The notes under the pieces are model-generated. The model saw nothing but the letters and a program-made list of their open reading frames with translations. It was not told the DNA's origin and did not search any database. A program made the position numbers and the translations under genes. 64,000 nt of DNA from Chionis minor (Eukaryota > Chordata > Aves > Charadriiformes > Chionididae): assembly GCA_013398295.1 (NCBI GenBank), contig VZSF01000979.1, positions 186,001-250,000 on the forward strand, read 5' to 3'. Each line of letters begins with the position of its first letter. Positions within the stretch are counted from its first letter, which is position 1. This document shows, piece after piece, positions 28,101-35,392 of the stretch.

Positions 28101-31100
28101 AAATGGGAATTGGCTTAAGATTTTTGTCATCTCCTTCATTTAAGCTGAGGGAGTGCTGTCAGAATTTGAGCAGTGGAGAGGAACAGATAGCAACAGGAAA
28201 AAATAAATGGGGAAAAACAGAAGCGTTGGCTAGAGGTGAGGGGGGGAGGGGAAGGGAAAGAACATCCAGTTTCCATTTCTTTCAAAATCCAGAGATCTAT
28301 CCCCATCTGTCTTTTGTTGCTGAGCTATTTCTCCCTTTCTGTTAATTTTTCCCCCATCTCTTCCCTACTAGTAGCAGTGATAGCTTTGAAATAACTATAA
28401 AAATGGATATATAATCAAATTCTTCTGTTTTGCGTGAACTATATGTTCAAGTAAAAAAGGCCAATTCTTTAGTCTCATTGCTAGTAAGAATGAACAGCAA
28501 AATTGAGTCTGGACTCCTGATACATTATTACTTTCATAGACAGGTTACCTAGGGGCAAATGAAAAAATAATTTTAATTTTCTTAATACTGTGATCTTTTT
28601 CTGGTTCTGAAATCCTCATTTCAAAGCAAGAGAATTCTTTTAGAATGCCTACATTCTAATTGATTTGCCATGCAATAGGCTTTACAGTTGTTGTTTTTTA
28701 ATCTTCTCTTTCAGTTAACTTTCCAGACATTACAACTCTCTGCAGAGGCAAAAATCGATACGCATAACCCTGAGTTATTTATAATTGGCGAGAATACCCT
28801 AACTGTAAGTGATAGATTTTTTTTTCAACTTTTCTATCTTTTATTGTATTAAAGTGATAATATTTCATTTCCAGTGTCCTTTAGGACTACATAGAAAATT
28901 AGAAACTCTGATGACATTTGATAAAGTTGAACTAAAATATCCTTTTGGCTATATACAACCTCCCTTAAGTTCCTAAAATGGTTTTGTTTCAACCAACTGC
29001 TATATAAACCAGACTTACTTAAAATCTGTAGATTTCAAATAGATTGTAGAACTATCAGCAAAACTCAGTTGGAAACCTGAAATTTGGTTAGCTTCCTCTT
29101 CATGAAAAGATCAAAATTTAGACTTATTTCTGCAATGGAATTAATTGTAGATAAATAAGCTCTGGGAAACATTTTCGCAAATCTGACTTATAGTCTTGCT
29201 TCTGTGAGTGTATTTGGTTTGGCGTTTGTAGACAGATGTTTGGCACAGGTCTCCAGCAAATATACTTAATCTCATTTGTAAAAGATTGTGGAGTGTTTTT
29301 TGCACTTGGAATGGCTGTTATATGGTCACCGCTAATTTCAAGAAAAGACTCCAAACCGCCCCTTTGTAGGTGTAGAATCCTTCTCCCAAGGTCTCCATCT
29401 GCTATATGCAAACATAAACAACATTTGAATGCATCTGCACTGTGGTGCTGTTGTAGCTCTGAGGTAGTGGCTAAACAGACCCTGGAATTTATCCACAGAT
29501 CTCCTAAGAAACACGGTGGCTTTTGGTGAGGCTTACCGCCTGATCCTTACTCAATAGCCTCTTGCCCTGTGAGAAGTCTTGGAAAATGTGGCAGCTGGTA
29601 GAGGAACCCCATCCCTAGGGCCGGCAGTTTCCTTTGACGCTCCTGTGATGGAGTCAGTACCCAGCACTGCATGTGCTTCTTGGTAGGCCATCAGTGACAC
29701 CCATTCGTCGCCCTTCACACTTTCTTTTGGGAATAGGCCAGTGCAGAAAATCTGAGTTTATTTCCCTACTTACCCTGTTATTTTAGACGACGATGGTAAG
29801 ATTCATCTGACTTACTATCTATATTAGTCATCCACATCAGAGTTAGCCCTTCTACAAACCCTAATCTATAGAAAGAACAGGTATTTCTGAGATGCAATTT
29901 ATCTCATCTCAAAGATGATTCTGAAAATATGTAAGGTGAGTTAGGCCCTAAAAGAGCCTACATTTCTCCCCTGGAAGCCAAGGAACTATATTGTAGATAT
30001 AACACTAGGTAAGGTGAATCTCGGCCTTGGTGTCGTACTGACCATAGTTTGAATTCAGGGAAGATATTTGTTCTTAGGCATAAATTTACCTCTCCAGCAG
30101 TGCCACTTGACTGTTAATCTAATGGAGAAAGCATTACTAGGCAAACTGCACATACATATGAGCTTGGCTCTTTAGTTTGGATGAACTGGATTGCTTTGTA
30201 GCCAAATTAATTAATATTGCCTTGTGATGCTATGTGGGGAAGCTGCTTAGGTATCTTTGCGTAAAAGCTTTCAGATTTTTTCCGAGTTGGAAAGGACTGC
30301 CAGCTGGAGGACAGAATGTTAACCTGCTATAATCATCACTGTGGCCATTTGGTTAGAAAACACAGAAAGCCAGCCTGCCTCAGTGAAATGAATACACATA
30401 GCCACACCTAGCACAACACTGGAGCCTTCCAGCAGAAATGACTTAAATCACTGAGATGTCAGTCCAGTGCAAGTTTCCCAGAAAGTTTAAGATTGAATTA
30501 CACCAGACAAATGTCCTGAGCAAGCAACCCTGAGAAAGTAAACCAATGTGACTTCTTTTATTGTGTTTCAGGAAGGAAAAAACCCTCATGCTAAATGCAT
30601 GTCGTTCCAAGATTAAATCCAAATATCTGACAGTTCGTAAATATTACAGCAATGTCTCCCTGAGCAACTACATTATACATAACTATATAGTTGTTCATAC
30701 CCAATACAACTAGATAGGGTATCACCTGAAAACTAACTTCCAGACACTATATGCTGTTCTGGGAGCTCTCTGGTATTGCTTGTAGTTCAGGAAGCATAGG
30801 TGTGCTAGAAACACTCCTGTTTGATCCATATGTCTTCCAGCAAAGTCATGCAGTTGACTCAGGACAACATGGATTAACAAGTTGTTAGTGGTTTCCCAGC
30901 AGGTAGAAACAGCAGGCAAAGGAGACAGAGGCACCTGCCCAGCAGGAGGGGAACAATTTCAGCAGGCGCAGCAAGTGCATGATGGTGTCTGGCCTCCACG
31001 ATAAGTATTCCCTCCTACAGCTGTCCATCACAGATAACAGGCTCTGACAACACTTGGTTGGAAGTAGGTCTCCAGCTGATGCAGCCAAAGTCTGTTTTGA

Positions 31101-32268
31101 GTAGATGGAGTTCTACACCAGGCTATTCCCTGCCTGCATGTAAGCACATCTGGTTTACCTAGTGATGATGGTGTGTCCATGCACTATGGGAACTCTGAAA
31201 GACCTCCTGTTACTGGAGAGGCAGAAAGCTGGCAGGAAGAGATTGCTTCTCTACCTGTTGTGTAGGGACAAGAGTGATGAGGGAGCCCCCATCTCTAACT
31301 GGCACTGCTGTGTGCCATGGTGGTGGCAACCAGGCACCTGTGGACACCAGTGAAAGGGCTGCAATTGCCTGGTGCGTTGCAGTCATTGATCCTGGAATGT
31401 GTGCAGTCCAGCTGTTCTTGATTAATGAAGTAATTGGTTTACACATCCTACTTTATATGCAGTTAACATTAATGCCTAACACACAACCTCTCTGCTTTCA
31501 GATCCCAGTTACAATGATGAAACCGGATGAGAAAGCCGAAATACCAGTTGGTGTTGTGATTGGCAGTATATTGGCTGGACTACTCTTGCTGTTAGTATTG
31601 GTTGCTGTCTTGTGGAAAGTAAGTAGGTGTTTATATTCTTAAGAAGAAAAGCAGAAAGGCATAAATACATTTGGGCTATTTTTTTTGGAATCTCTCTTCT
31701 CTAGAGCTGAACAAAACTGCATATGCAGTTTGGTGGTATGAATGCATTGGCATCGAGCCCTTGATGGAGCATTTAGAAGGGCTTTAAAGATCAAAGTTCT
31801 GAAAGGGGTCCCTATAGAAACTGGCAACATGGAGGTGATAAACGGGTTTCCAGCGGTTCAAAACAGGGGCTGCGGCATTTACTTCTTTCCTTTTGACGCT
31901 GCCTGCCTGCTTCCGCAACCGCCCAGCAGGCTCTGAACTCCCATGATATTCCTAGTGGGCAAGGCAGGGCATTAGAAGCAAGAAGGGAGAGGATATACAC
32001 TGCACAAACAAAAAGAGAACAGAGAAGGGTGAGGGGAAAAAGTCATTTACAAAGGATACCTAGATTAAGGGGAGAGATGAGTTTTTCTCTGTGCCAGGGC
32101 ATTGGGGCTTGAAGGGCTCTTTGATGCACCAAGGCAGCATGGAGATGCCTGTATCTTGGTAGGGAGAGAAGTGGCTACTCAGCAGTGCTGTTTTGGCAGG
32201 TAGTTGCACCAGGCAGGCGTTGAAGGCCCTTAAATTTTGGTGTTAGGAATTGTCTACAAATCAAACAC

Positions 32269-32304
<36 letters not shown>

Positions 32305-32526
32305 CGCGTGTGTGTGTGCGTGTGTGCGTGTGCGTGCACACATGTGCATTTCTTTCACCACGCTATTTAGCTTAGCTGAGCAATGTAACTATCAATGACT
32401 GACTGCAATGTGGTGTTATTTTAATACTTCTCACAGCTTGGCTTCTTCAAGAGACAGTATGAGAAGATGACACAGGATATAGAAGATGTCGATGAAATTA
32501 CAGAACTCACAAAGGACAAAGACTGA
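1018..32526 (+). CDS. ITGA2: ITGA2, integrin alpha-2 (CD49b), 3' part: 24 coding exons
   Basis: Alpha chain of the collagen/laminin receptor alpha2-beta1, a single-pass membrane protein. Twenty-four exons with consistent phases join into 973 residues plus stop with no frameshift: coding 1018-1166, 2249-2399, 2826-2991, 4253-4326, 5756-5894, 8247-8392, 9123-9266, 11384-11587, 12395-12531, 14020-14159, 15156-15307, 16349-16459, 17066-17148, 17963-18104, 19729-19821, 20838-20914, 21011-21094, 24326-24428, 25255-25365, 25903-26007, 26333-26446, 28715-28804, 31502-31618, 32437-32526. Domain order seen: second half of the I domain, beta-propeller with calcium loops, thigh, calf-1, calf-2, membrane helix, GFFKR tail. 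Alpha-2 rather than alpha-1, -10 or -11 follows from the I-domain MIDAS segments and the tail [11 protein letters not shown]. The start codon, signal peptide and first I-domain half lie upstream of the window. MOCS2 downstream in opposite orientation matches the known amniote gene order. Introns below about 1.2 kb not listed separately show nothing recognisable. Confidence 0.97.
2249..2399 (+). CDS. ITGA2: ITGA2 exon (probably 8): I domain, MIDAS aspartate
   Basis: The first base completes the split Arg codon. The exon encodes the beta-strand and loop [11 protein letters not shown], with the MIDAS Asp (human Asp254) and the collagen-contact His (human His258) both kept. It ends RFGIA at a codon boundary with donor gtaagt. 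Confidence 0.95.
2826..2991 (+). CDS. ITGA2: ITGA2 exon (probably 9): I domain C-terminal part
   Basis: Encodes the alpha-C helix region [12 protein letters not shown] and the C-terminal helix ending IFSIEG. The Tyr and Arg of GYL-x-R are kept, while human Asn287 and Asn289 are Ile and His here. The Glu of SIEG, the internal ligand that relays activation to the beta subunit, is present. It ends with one base of a Gly codon; the donor is gtaaaa. Confidence 0.94.
2992..4252 (+). other. ITGA2 intron between I-domain exons
   Basis: Spans the end of the I domain to the next short exon. Ordinary unique-looking sequence, with no repeat family or extra exon recognised. Confidence 0.7.
4253..4326 (+). 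CDS. ITGA2: ITGA2 exon (probably 10): I-domain exit and propeller re-entry
   Basis: This 74-base exon completes the Gly codon and encodes the linker plus [12 protein letters not shown], the typical return into the propeller. It is one residue shorter than human in the linker. The donor AAG/gtgtgt is weak but the frame on both sides requires it. Confidence 0.93.
4327..5755 (+). other. ITGA2 intron
   Basis: AT-rich, with long A and T stretches. No exon, RNA gene or recognisable mobile element was seen. Confidence 0.7.
5756..5894 (+). CDS. ITGA2: ITGA2 exon (probably 11): beta-propeller blade
   Basis: Encodes [17 protein letters not shown] and then [13 protein letters not shown]. This contains a strand typical of an FG-GAP blade and an NHSS N-glycosylation sequon shared with human. 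It ends with one base of the Gly codon; the donor is gtaagg. Confidence 0.95.
5895..8246 (+). other. ITGA2 intron carrying a CR1 insertion
   Basis: A 2.35-kb intron. Its only recognisable content is the antisense CR1 fragment at 6914-7390; the remainder is unassigned. A polypyrimidine-rich tract precedes the acceptor ccccag. Confidence 0.85.
6914..7390 (-). mobile_element. CR1 LINE 3' fragment, near consensus
   Basis: Read on the minus strand, this holds the C-terminal end of the CR1 ORF2 product (recognisable peptide pieces [52 protein letters not shown]) and then the short 3' UTR. It ends in repeats of the octamer ATTCTATG-like type, seen on plus as tcatagaatcatagaatcat at 6914. The element is 5'-truncated, as most CR1 copies are; the 5' limit near 7345-7390 is uncertain. 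The frame is still open for 134 codons, so the copy is relatively young. It is antisense to ITGA2. Confidence 0.95.
8247..8392 (+). CDS. ITGA2: ITGA2 exon (probably 12): propeller blade, GC donor
   Basis: Encodes [10 protein letters not shown], the FG-GAP-like core [18 protein letters not shown] and ends at QSQRGEQ. The protein match and the phase of the next exon put the exon end after CAG at 8392, followed by gcacgt. The intron therefore starts with GC instead of GT. Confidence 0.93.
9123..9266 (+). CDS. ITGA2: ITGA2 exon (probably 13): propeller calcium loop 1
   Basis: Encodes [21 protein letters not shown] and LLVGAPMFM, an FG-GAP blade with the calcium-binding loop DVNRDSVTD. It is 48 whole codons, with acceptor AG at 9121-9122 and donor gtaaga. 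Confidence 0.96.
9267..11383 (+). other. ITGA2 intron
   Basis: Noncoding, with T-homopolymers near 10570-10581 and 10687-10700. No mobile element was confidently recognised. Confidence 0.7.
11384..11587 (+). CDS. ITGA2: ITGA2 exon (probably 14): propeller calcium loop 2
   Basis: Encodes the blade with [19 protein letters not shown] and [20 protein letters not shown]. The loop DIDLDGFND is a textbook DxDxDGxxD calcium site. It is 68 whole codons, with donor gtaatt. Confidence 0.97.
12395..12531 (+). CDS. ITGA2: ITGA2 exon (probably 15): propeller calcium loop 3
   Basis: Encodes [20 protein letters not shown] and the calcium loop DLDDDDITD, followed by [13 protein letters not shown] with the Trp codon split by the intron. 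The donor gttggt is unusual, but the phase and the following exon require it. The better-looking GT four bases downstream breaks the frame. Confidence 0.94.
12532..14019 (+). other. ITGA2 intron
   Basis: Contains a G-rich, purine-biased stretch around 12755-12920 that gives chance open frames on both strands. No gene or repeat family was recognised. Confidence 0.7.
14020..14159 (+). CDS. ITGA2: ITGA2 exon (probably 16): start of thigh domain
   Basis: Encodes [20 protein letters not shown] and ends NNQV plus one base. This is the propeller-to-thigh transition. An NVS sequon is present. Donor gtaaga. Confidence 0.95.
15156..15307 (+). CDS. ITGA2: ITGA2 exon (probably 17): thigh domain
   Basis: Encodes [20 protein letters not shown] and GLFKENNER, ending FSVQ at a codon boundary. 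It matches the alpha-2 thigh strongly and carries an NAT sequon. Donor gtaagt. Confidence 0.96.
16349..16459 (+). CDS. ITGA2: ITGA2 exon (probably 18): thigh domain
   Basis: Thirty-seven codons encoding [20 protein letters not shown] and the end of a beta-strand (SVTYS). Phase 0 at both ends; donor gtaagt. Confidence 0.95.
17066..17148 (+). CDS. ITGA2: ITGA2 exon (probably 19): end of thigh, genu region
   Basis: Encodes [20 protein letters not shown]. The DCGEDxxC cysteine loop is the conserved integrin genu disulfide. It ends within a Gly codon with donor gtaaga. Confidence 0.95.
17963..18104 (+). CDS. ITGA2: ITGA2 exon (probably 20): calf-1 domain
   Basis: Encodes [20 protein letters not shown] and then NAYNTRI and [12 protein letters not shown], typical calf-1 beta-sandwich sequence. 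Phase 0 at the end; donor gtacgt. Confidence 0.96.
18105..19728 (+). other. ITGA2 intron
   Basis: No exon, RNA gene or repeat family recognised. Open frames here are short and lack any protein resemblance. Confidence 0.7.
19729..19821 (+). CDS. ITGA2: ITGA2 exon (probably 21): calf-1 domain
   Basis: Thirty-one codons, [20 protein letters not shown] then [11 protein letters not shown]. The Cys pair spacing matches the calf-1 disulfide. The acceptor is CAG at 19726-19728; the donor gtacag is weak. Confidence 0.94.
20838..20914 (+). CDS. ITGA2: ITGA2 exon (probably 22): calf-1 domain
   Basis: Encodes [20 protein letters not shown] and SFRAL, with the final Ser codon split across the 96-base intron that follows. 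Donor gtaaag. Confidence 0.95.
21011..21094 (+). CDS. ITGA2: ITGA2 exon (probably 23): end of calf-1
   Basis: Encodes [20 protein letters not shown] and DAEIHFT, with split Ser and Arg codons at its ends. The upstream intron (20915-21010) is only 96 bases, the shortest in the gene part seen here. Confidence 0.95.
21095..24325 (+). other. ITGA2 intron (largest in view)
   Basis: A 3.2-kb intron with a G-rich tract at 21541-21560 that could form a quadruplex. GC-richer patches around 21670-21900 and 23800-24130 throw up chance open frames on both strands. No exon or mobile element was recognised. Confidence 0.7.
24326..24428 (+). CDS. ITGA2: ITGA2 exon (probably 24): start of calf-2
   Basis: Encodes [20 protein letters not shown] and ENIxxFSVK-like strand [14 protein letters not shown]. 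The first base completes the split Arg codon. Donor gttagt. Confidence 0.94.
25255..25365 (+). CDS. ITGA2: ITGA2 exon (probably 25): calf-2 domain
   Basis: Thirty-seven codons beginning [20 protein letters not shown] and ending [13 protein letters not shown]. Phase 0 at both ends; donor gtgaag. Confidence 0.95.
25548..25581 (+). repeat. Small tandem duplication in ITGA2 intron
   Basis: The word atgtggattatcttt occurs twice back to back. Recent local duplication; no functional hint. Confidence 0.85.
25903..26007 (+). CDS. ITGA2: ITGA2 exon (probably 26): calf-2 domain
   Basis: Thirty-five codons with [13 protein letters not shown] and [13 protein letters not shown]. The Cys pairs with calf-2 cysteines in the next exon by family analogy. 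Donor gtgagt. Confidence 0.95.
26333..26446 (+). CDS. ITGA2: ITGA2 exon (probably 27): calf-2 cysteine cluster
   Basis: Encodes [20 protein letters not shown] then [18 protein letters not shown]. It has three Cys and the sequons NVS and NGT, both at human positions. The acceptor has a modest pyrimidine tract (ccctggaag). Donor gtgagt. Confidence 0.95.
26447..28714 (+). other. ITGA2 intron with a CpG-rich patch
   Basis: A 2.27-kb intron. It is mostly ordinary, but about 27870-28040 is markedly GC- and CpG-rich for an intron. A 170-codon minus-strand open frame across that patch (27627-28139) resembles no protein I know and looks like a compositional by-product. Confidence 0.7.
28715..28804 (+). 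CDS. ITGA2: ITGA2 exon (probably 28): end of calf-2
   Basis: Thirty codons: [20 protein letters not shown] then [10 protein letters not shown], the membrane-proximal calf-2 segment. Phase 0; donor gtaagt. Confidence 0.95.
28805..31501 (+). other. ITGA2 intron
   Basis: A 2.7-kb intron before the membrane-helix exon. No repeat family, RNA gene or extra exon was recognised. Confidence 0.7.
31502..31618 (+). CDS. ITGA2: ITGA2 exon (probably 29): transmembrane helix
   Basis: Encodes the juxtamembrane [15 protein letters not shown], then a single hydrophobic helix [19 protein letters not shown] and VAVLWK. The small-residue pattern GxxxAG suits packing against the beta-1 helix. Donor gtaagt. Confidence 0.97.
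32269..32349 (+). repeat. 81-bp alternating pyrimidine-purine tract, (TG)n with (CG)n core
   Basis: Every base from 32269 to 32349 alternates pyrimidine and purine: TG repeats flank a run of CG dinucleotides and end in gcacacatgtgcat. It lies in the last ITGA2 intron, 87 bases before the terminal exon. Such tracts can adopt Z-DNA and are often length-polymorphic. Confidence 0.98.
32437..32526 (+). CDS. ITGA2: ITGA2 terminal coding exon (probably 30): cytoplasmic tail
   Basis: Encodes [20 protein letters not shown] then ITELTKDKD and TGA at 32524-32526. GFFKR is the membrane-proximal motif that clasps the beta tail. After the motif the tail is acidic and about three residues longer than human, ending in a KDKD cluster. 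Confidence 0.97.
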   Translation, partial: LGFFKRQYEKMTQDIEDVDEITELTKDKD

Positions 32527-35269
32527 AAAAGATGAGTTATGTGAATAAAGAGAGAAGATCTGAGCCACCAACAGTAGTGATCCAGTCGGTTCTTCAGCTG
32601 GAGTGCCTTAAAGCTTAGTAACATTTAAACATTTTTAATGAAAGTGTCTTTTTATAGATGAAAATATTTTACAGATTCTACTCTATTATAAGAGTAACTG
32701 CAGGACAGTTTGGTTTTTTCAAAAATGATTTATAGTGCCTTTTCTTGTGAATTTTTGCCTTTCAAACAGCCCTTAGAACTGGCAGGTCCGGAGTTTACAG
32801 TAACATATTGTGCCAGCAACCCTTCTCCTGATCCACTGCAGAGTGAAACAGAGCAATTTATTTCAGATTATTGTGGAATAGCATCAGTTCATAATTCAGT
32901 TGACAAGTACCATATGTGTAAAGGACATTTTCTATTAAGTTGATGATGAATGTGTGGTGAATACTGCTTCCAGAGTGGGAGAAGAAAACTCATTTTTTCA
33001 TTGACTAGCTCCATCCTTATTGTTGTAGAGAAATAATTTGCACCAGTAAACTTTTGTCTTAACTAATCTATAAAGTGGGAACTGTGTATGAAGACGTCTG
33101 TCTGGGTGCTACAGGACAACTGGATAGGCAAACTGTTCCAAAAGTTCACTATATTCCTTGCACTAAGGTCACAACTAAATTACTGAAGTATATTGTTTTG
33201 GGGAAATACTACCAAATGGTATGTAATACAAACTGCCTTCTGCATACTTTCTTTCTGAGAAGAAAATAGTAATTTCATAATCACTTACCATATGTTCTTT
33301 GCAATGTTATGATTGTTTTTCAAATCTCATCTTGAGAAGCACTACCACTACTGTTACACTGCGCTTCGTGCTCACAGTTCCTCTGACGTCAGTTTGGCTT
33401 TTGACGTAAATAGGGAAGACAATCGAGATCTTGCCTTTAATTCTGTACTGAAAGAGTTTTCAAGACTAAGAGCATCAAGTGAACTAAAGGGGATGATGAC
33501 TGAGGAAGTATGCACATTAGGACAGAGGACAGTGAAGGTCTAAGCTATGTAAATTGTTTACTGCACTTGTTTCTTTAGCATCTCAGTGCCTGCAGGAGAC
33601 CAAAGTTCAGTATGACCTCCTTACCTGTCGCATTGTATTTGGTCCCATGTGTTCTTATCTTGATAAAGTTAACTTATGTTTTATACAGTAAAGTACTGTA
33701 GTGCTCTGGAAGGAGCTCTGAGCACAACACTTGGGTGACTTTCTGTTGGTTACACACGTCCAGTTTATCACATGCTGTTATGCCACCTGATTTTAATGAA
33801 AGCTTGGTCTTAAAAGTCTGGTGCTGTAAGACTGTTAACAGTCAGGGCAATTGGCCTTTTGGCTGCCTTTCTCTCTTACAGCTGGCAGTTACGCTTACAG
33901 CCGATTGTCAGAGAAGATGCATGCTGTCAGGCCATACAAGTGAGATTGTTTCCAATTCGAGGTGATGTACTTGAAGAGTAAAACATTTAAATGTGCCTGA
34001 TTCAGAACCCAAAGTCAGGTTTTCTTTCCCCCAAAGCCAGACTGTAATTATACTTAGGCACCTTTCGGATTATTTTCTGAGAGACTCTTCAAAAACTAGG
34101 CTTGAGCACATTTGAAAGTTTTAATCAGTCAGGAGCCAACCATCTCTTTGGCAGGTAACGGCTTCATTTGCAGTGACAGCTGGATTGTGCTCCATGTAGT
34201 TTTGTATGTGTTTTGGTTTTATTTTGTATCTATGAAATGTTGTGTTTTGGGGTGGGTTTTTTCTTTTAACATTCAGAAAAACAATCCAGAATCTGATCTC
34301 GACTGTTAAAGAAGATTGTTTGTGACCAAAATAATTGCTTAAAAAGTGGAAAAAAAAAGGTAGCAATTATATAAAGCTGAAGAATAAGGTCCTGACTTGT
34401 AATCATAAACCCTGAGGGCAAATACTCGTAAAGATAAAAATTTGTCTGCTTCAATTCTTGTATAAACTTGTGAGGAGGAAAACAAAACCCTACACCCATA
34501 TGTGTGGGAAGCTCCTACATAACCAGGGTCATGCACTCCAGGCCCGAGGGGGAATTTCACAACACAGCAGATGGCAGCATCTTTCATTTCTGGTGCTGCT
34601 TGCAAGGGAAATTTAGGCATTCAGCCAGATTTCCTTCTTCCACCTTCGGTGGGAGGTACAGGTCAATATCTGACATCCGACTTCTTTGGGGATTTACAGT
34701 TTATTAATTAGGTAGCAATGATTCAATTCACTAGTCTTCACTGGGTTTTAGTTTGTCCCAGATGAGAATCTTCCCCCCAGCCTGGACATAATATTTTTTC
34801 CCAAAATAAAGGGGAGGCATAGCAATGCGTAAGGTTTTTGTATCCTAACCACTTCAAGTTACTAGTTTATTTTTCTTTTACAATTAATACTTAAATGGTT
34901 AATTCAGTTTTTGTAATGGGTGAGTTTATTGCACTTTTAAGTTGGCACAGCCGCAAATAATGCTGGAAATATTATGTATATTTTGTATTATGTGCAAGGG
35001 GATGGTTGTGATTTTTTTTAGTTTTACTTTTTTAAAACAGCATATTACAGGTGAAATAATATTCTGAAATGTTGAGCATGTGTTTCTGTTTGTGCTTGCA
35101 GCAAGAGAAGTCAGGAATATCTTTGGCAAACTTGTTATATCTGGTTCTGGTCTTGAAATCTAGCTGCTGACTTCCTGAAGTACTAGAATCAAGTCCAAAA
35201 TCAGGGTTAATTTCATATGAGCCTATGTATAGATTTGTGATGTACAAAAGAGTTTATAACCAAACTGAC

Positions 35270-35365
35270 TTGTGAAAGCTAGCATGTAAGCTCTGTGGTA
35301 GCAGGGACTGTATCACTGTGGTGCCCACCTGAGGGCCTAACAGCATTACTACAATAAAACCAAGA
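35270..35365 (+). mobile_element. Ancient CR1/L3- or L2-type LINE 3' tail (degraded)
   Basis: The words gtaagctctgtgg, agcagggactgtatc and gggcctaacagcattactac, in that order and ending in an AATAAA-containing tail, resemble the 3' end shared by old amniote LINE families. Strongly decayed; the family call is tentative. Confidence 0.45.
35353..35358 (+). terminator. ITGA2: Candidate ITGA2 polyadenylation signal AATAAA
   Basis: Canonical hexamer at the end of the LINE-like tail. It is about 30 bases from an opposing AATAAA on the minus strand. Its use is inferred. Confidence 0.5.
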
Positions 35366-35386
35366 ATACTGCTGAACACAGACTCA

Positions 35387-35392
35387 TTTATT
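35387..35392 (-). terminator. MOCS2: Candidate distal MOCS2 polyadenylation signal AATAAA
   Basis: Appears as tttatt on plus. If used, MOCS2 would have a 3' UTR of about 4.8 kb ending inside the ITGA2 3' end region. Nearer hexamers exist (38849-38854 and 40164-40169), so this is only one of several options. Confidence 0.35.

Larger units (their letters stand above)
32527..35375 (+). other. ITGA2: ITGA2 3' untranslated region (inferred extent)
   Basis: Noncoding sequence after the stop. AATAAA hexamers occur at 32544-32549 (only 18 bases after the stop), 34805-34810 and 35353-35358. The last is the best candidate for the main end, because human ITGA2 also has a long 3' UTR and MOCS2 begins just beyond. 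The end is inferred without transcript data. Confidence 0.55.

Noticed and set aside
27627..28139. 170-codon minus-strand open frame, the second longest shown in the introns and flanks
   Set aside because: It lies wholly in an ITGA2 intron, overlaps the CpG-rich patch, has open frames in other phases over the same bases and resembles no protein family. Composition explains it.
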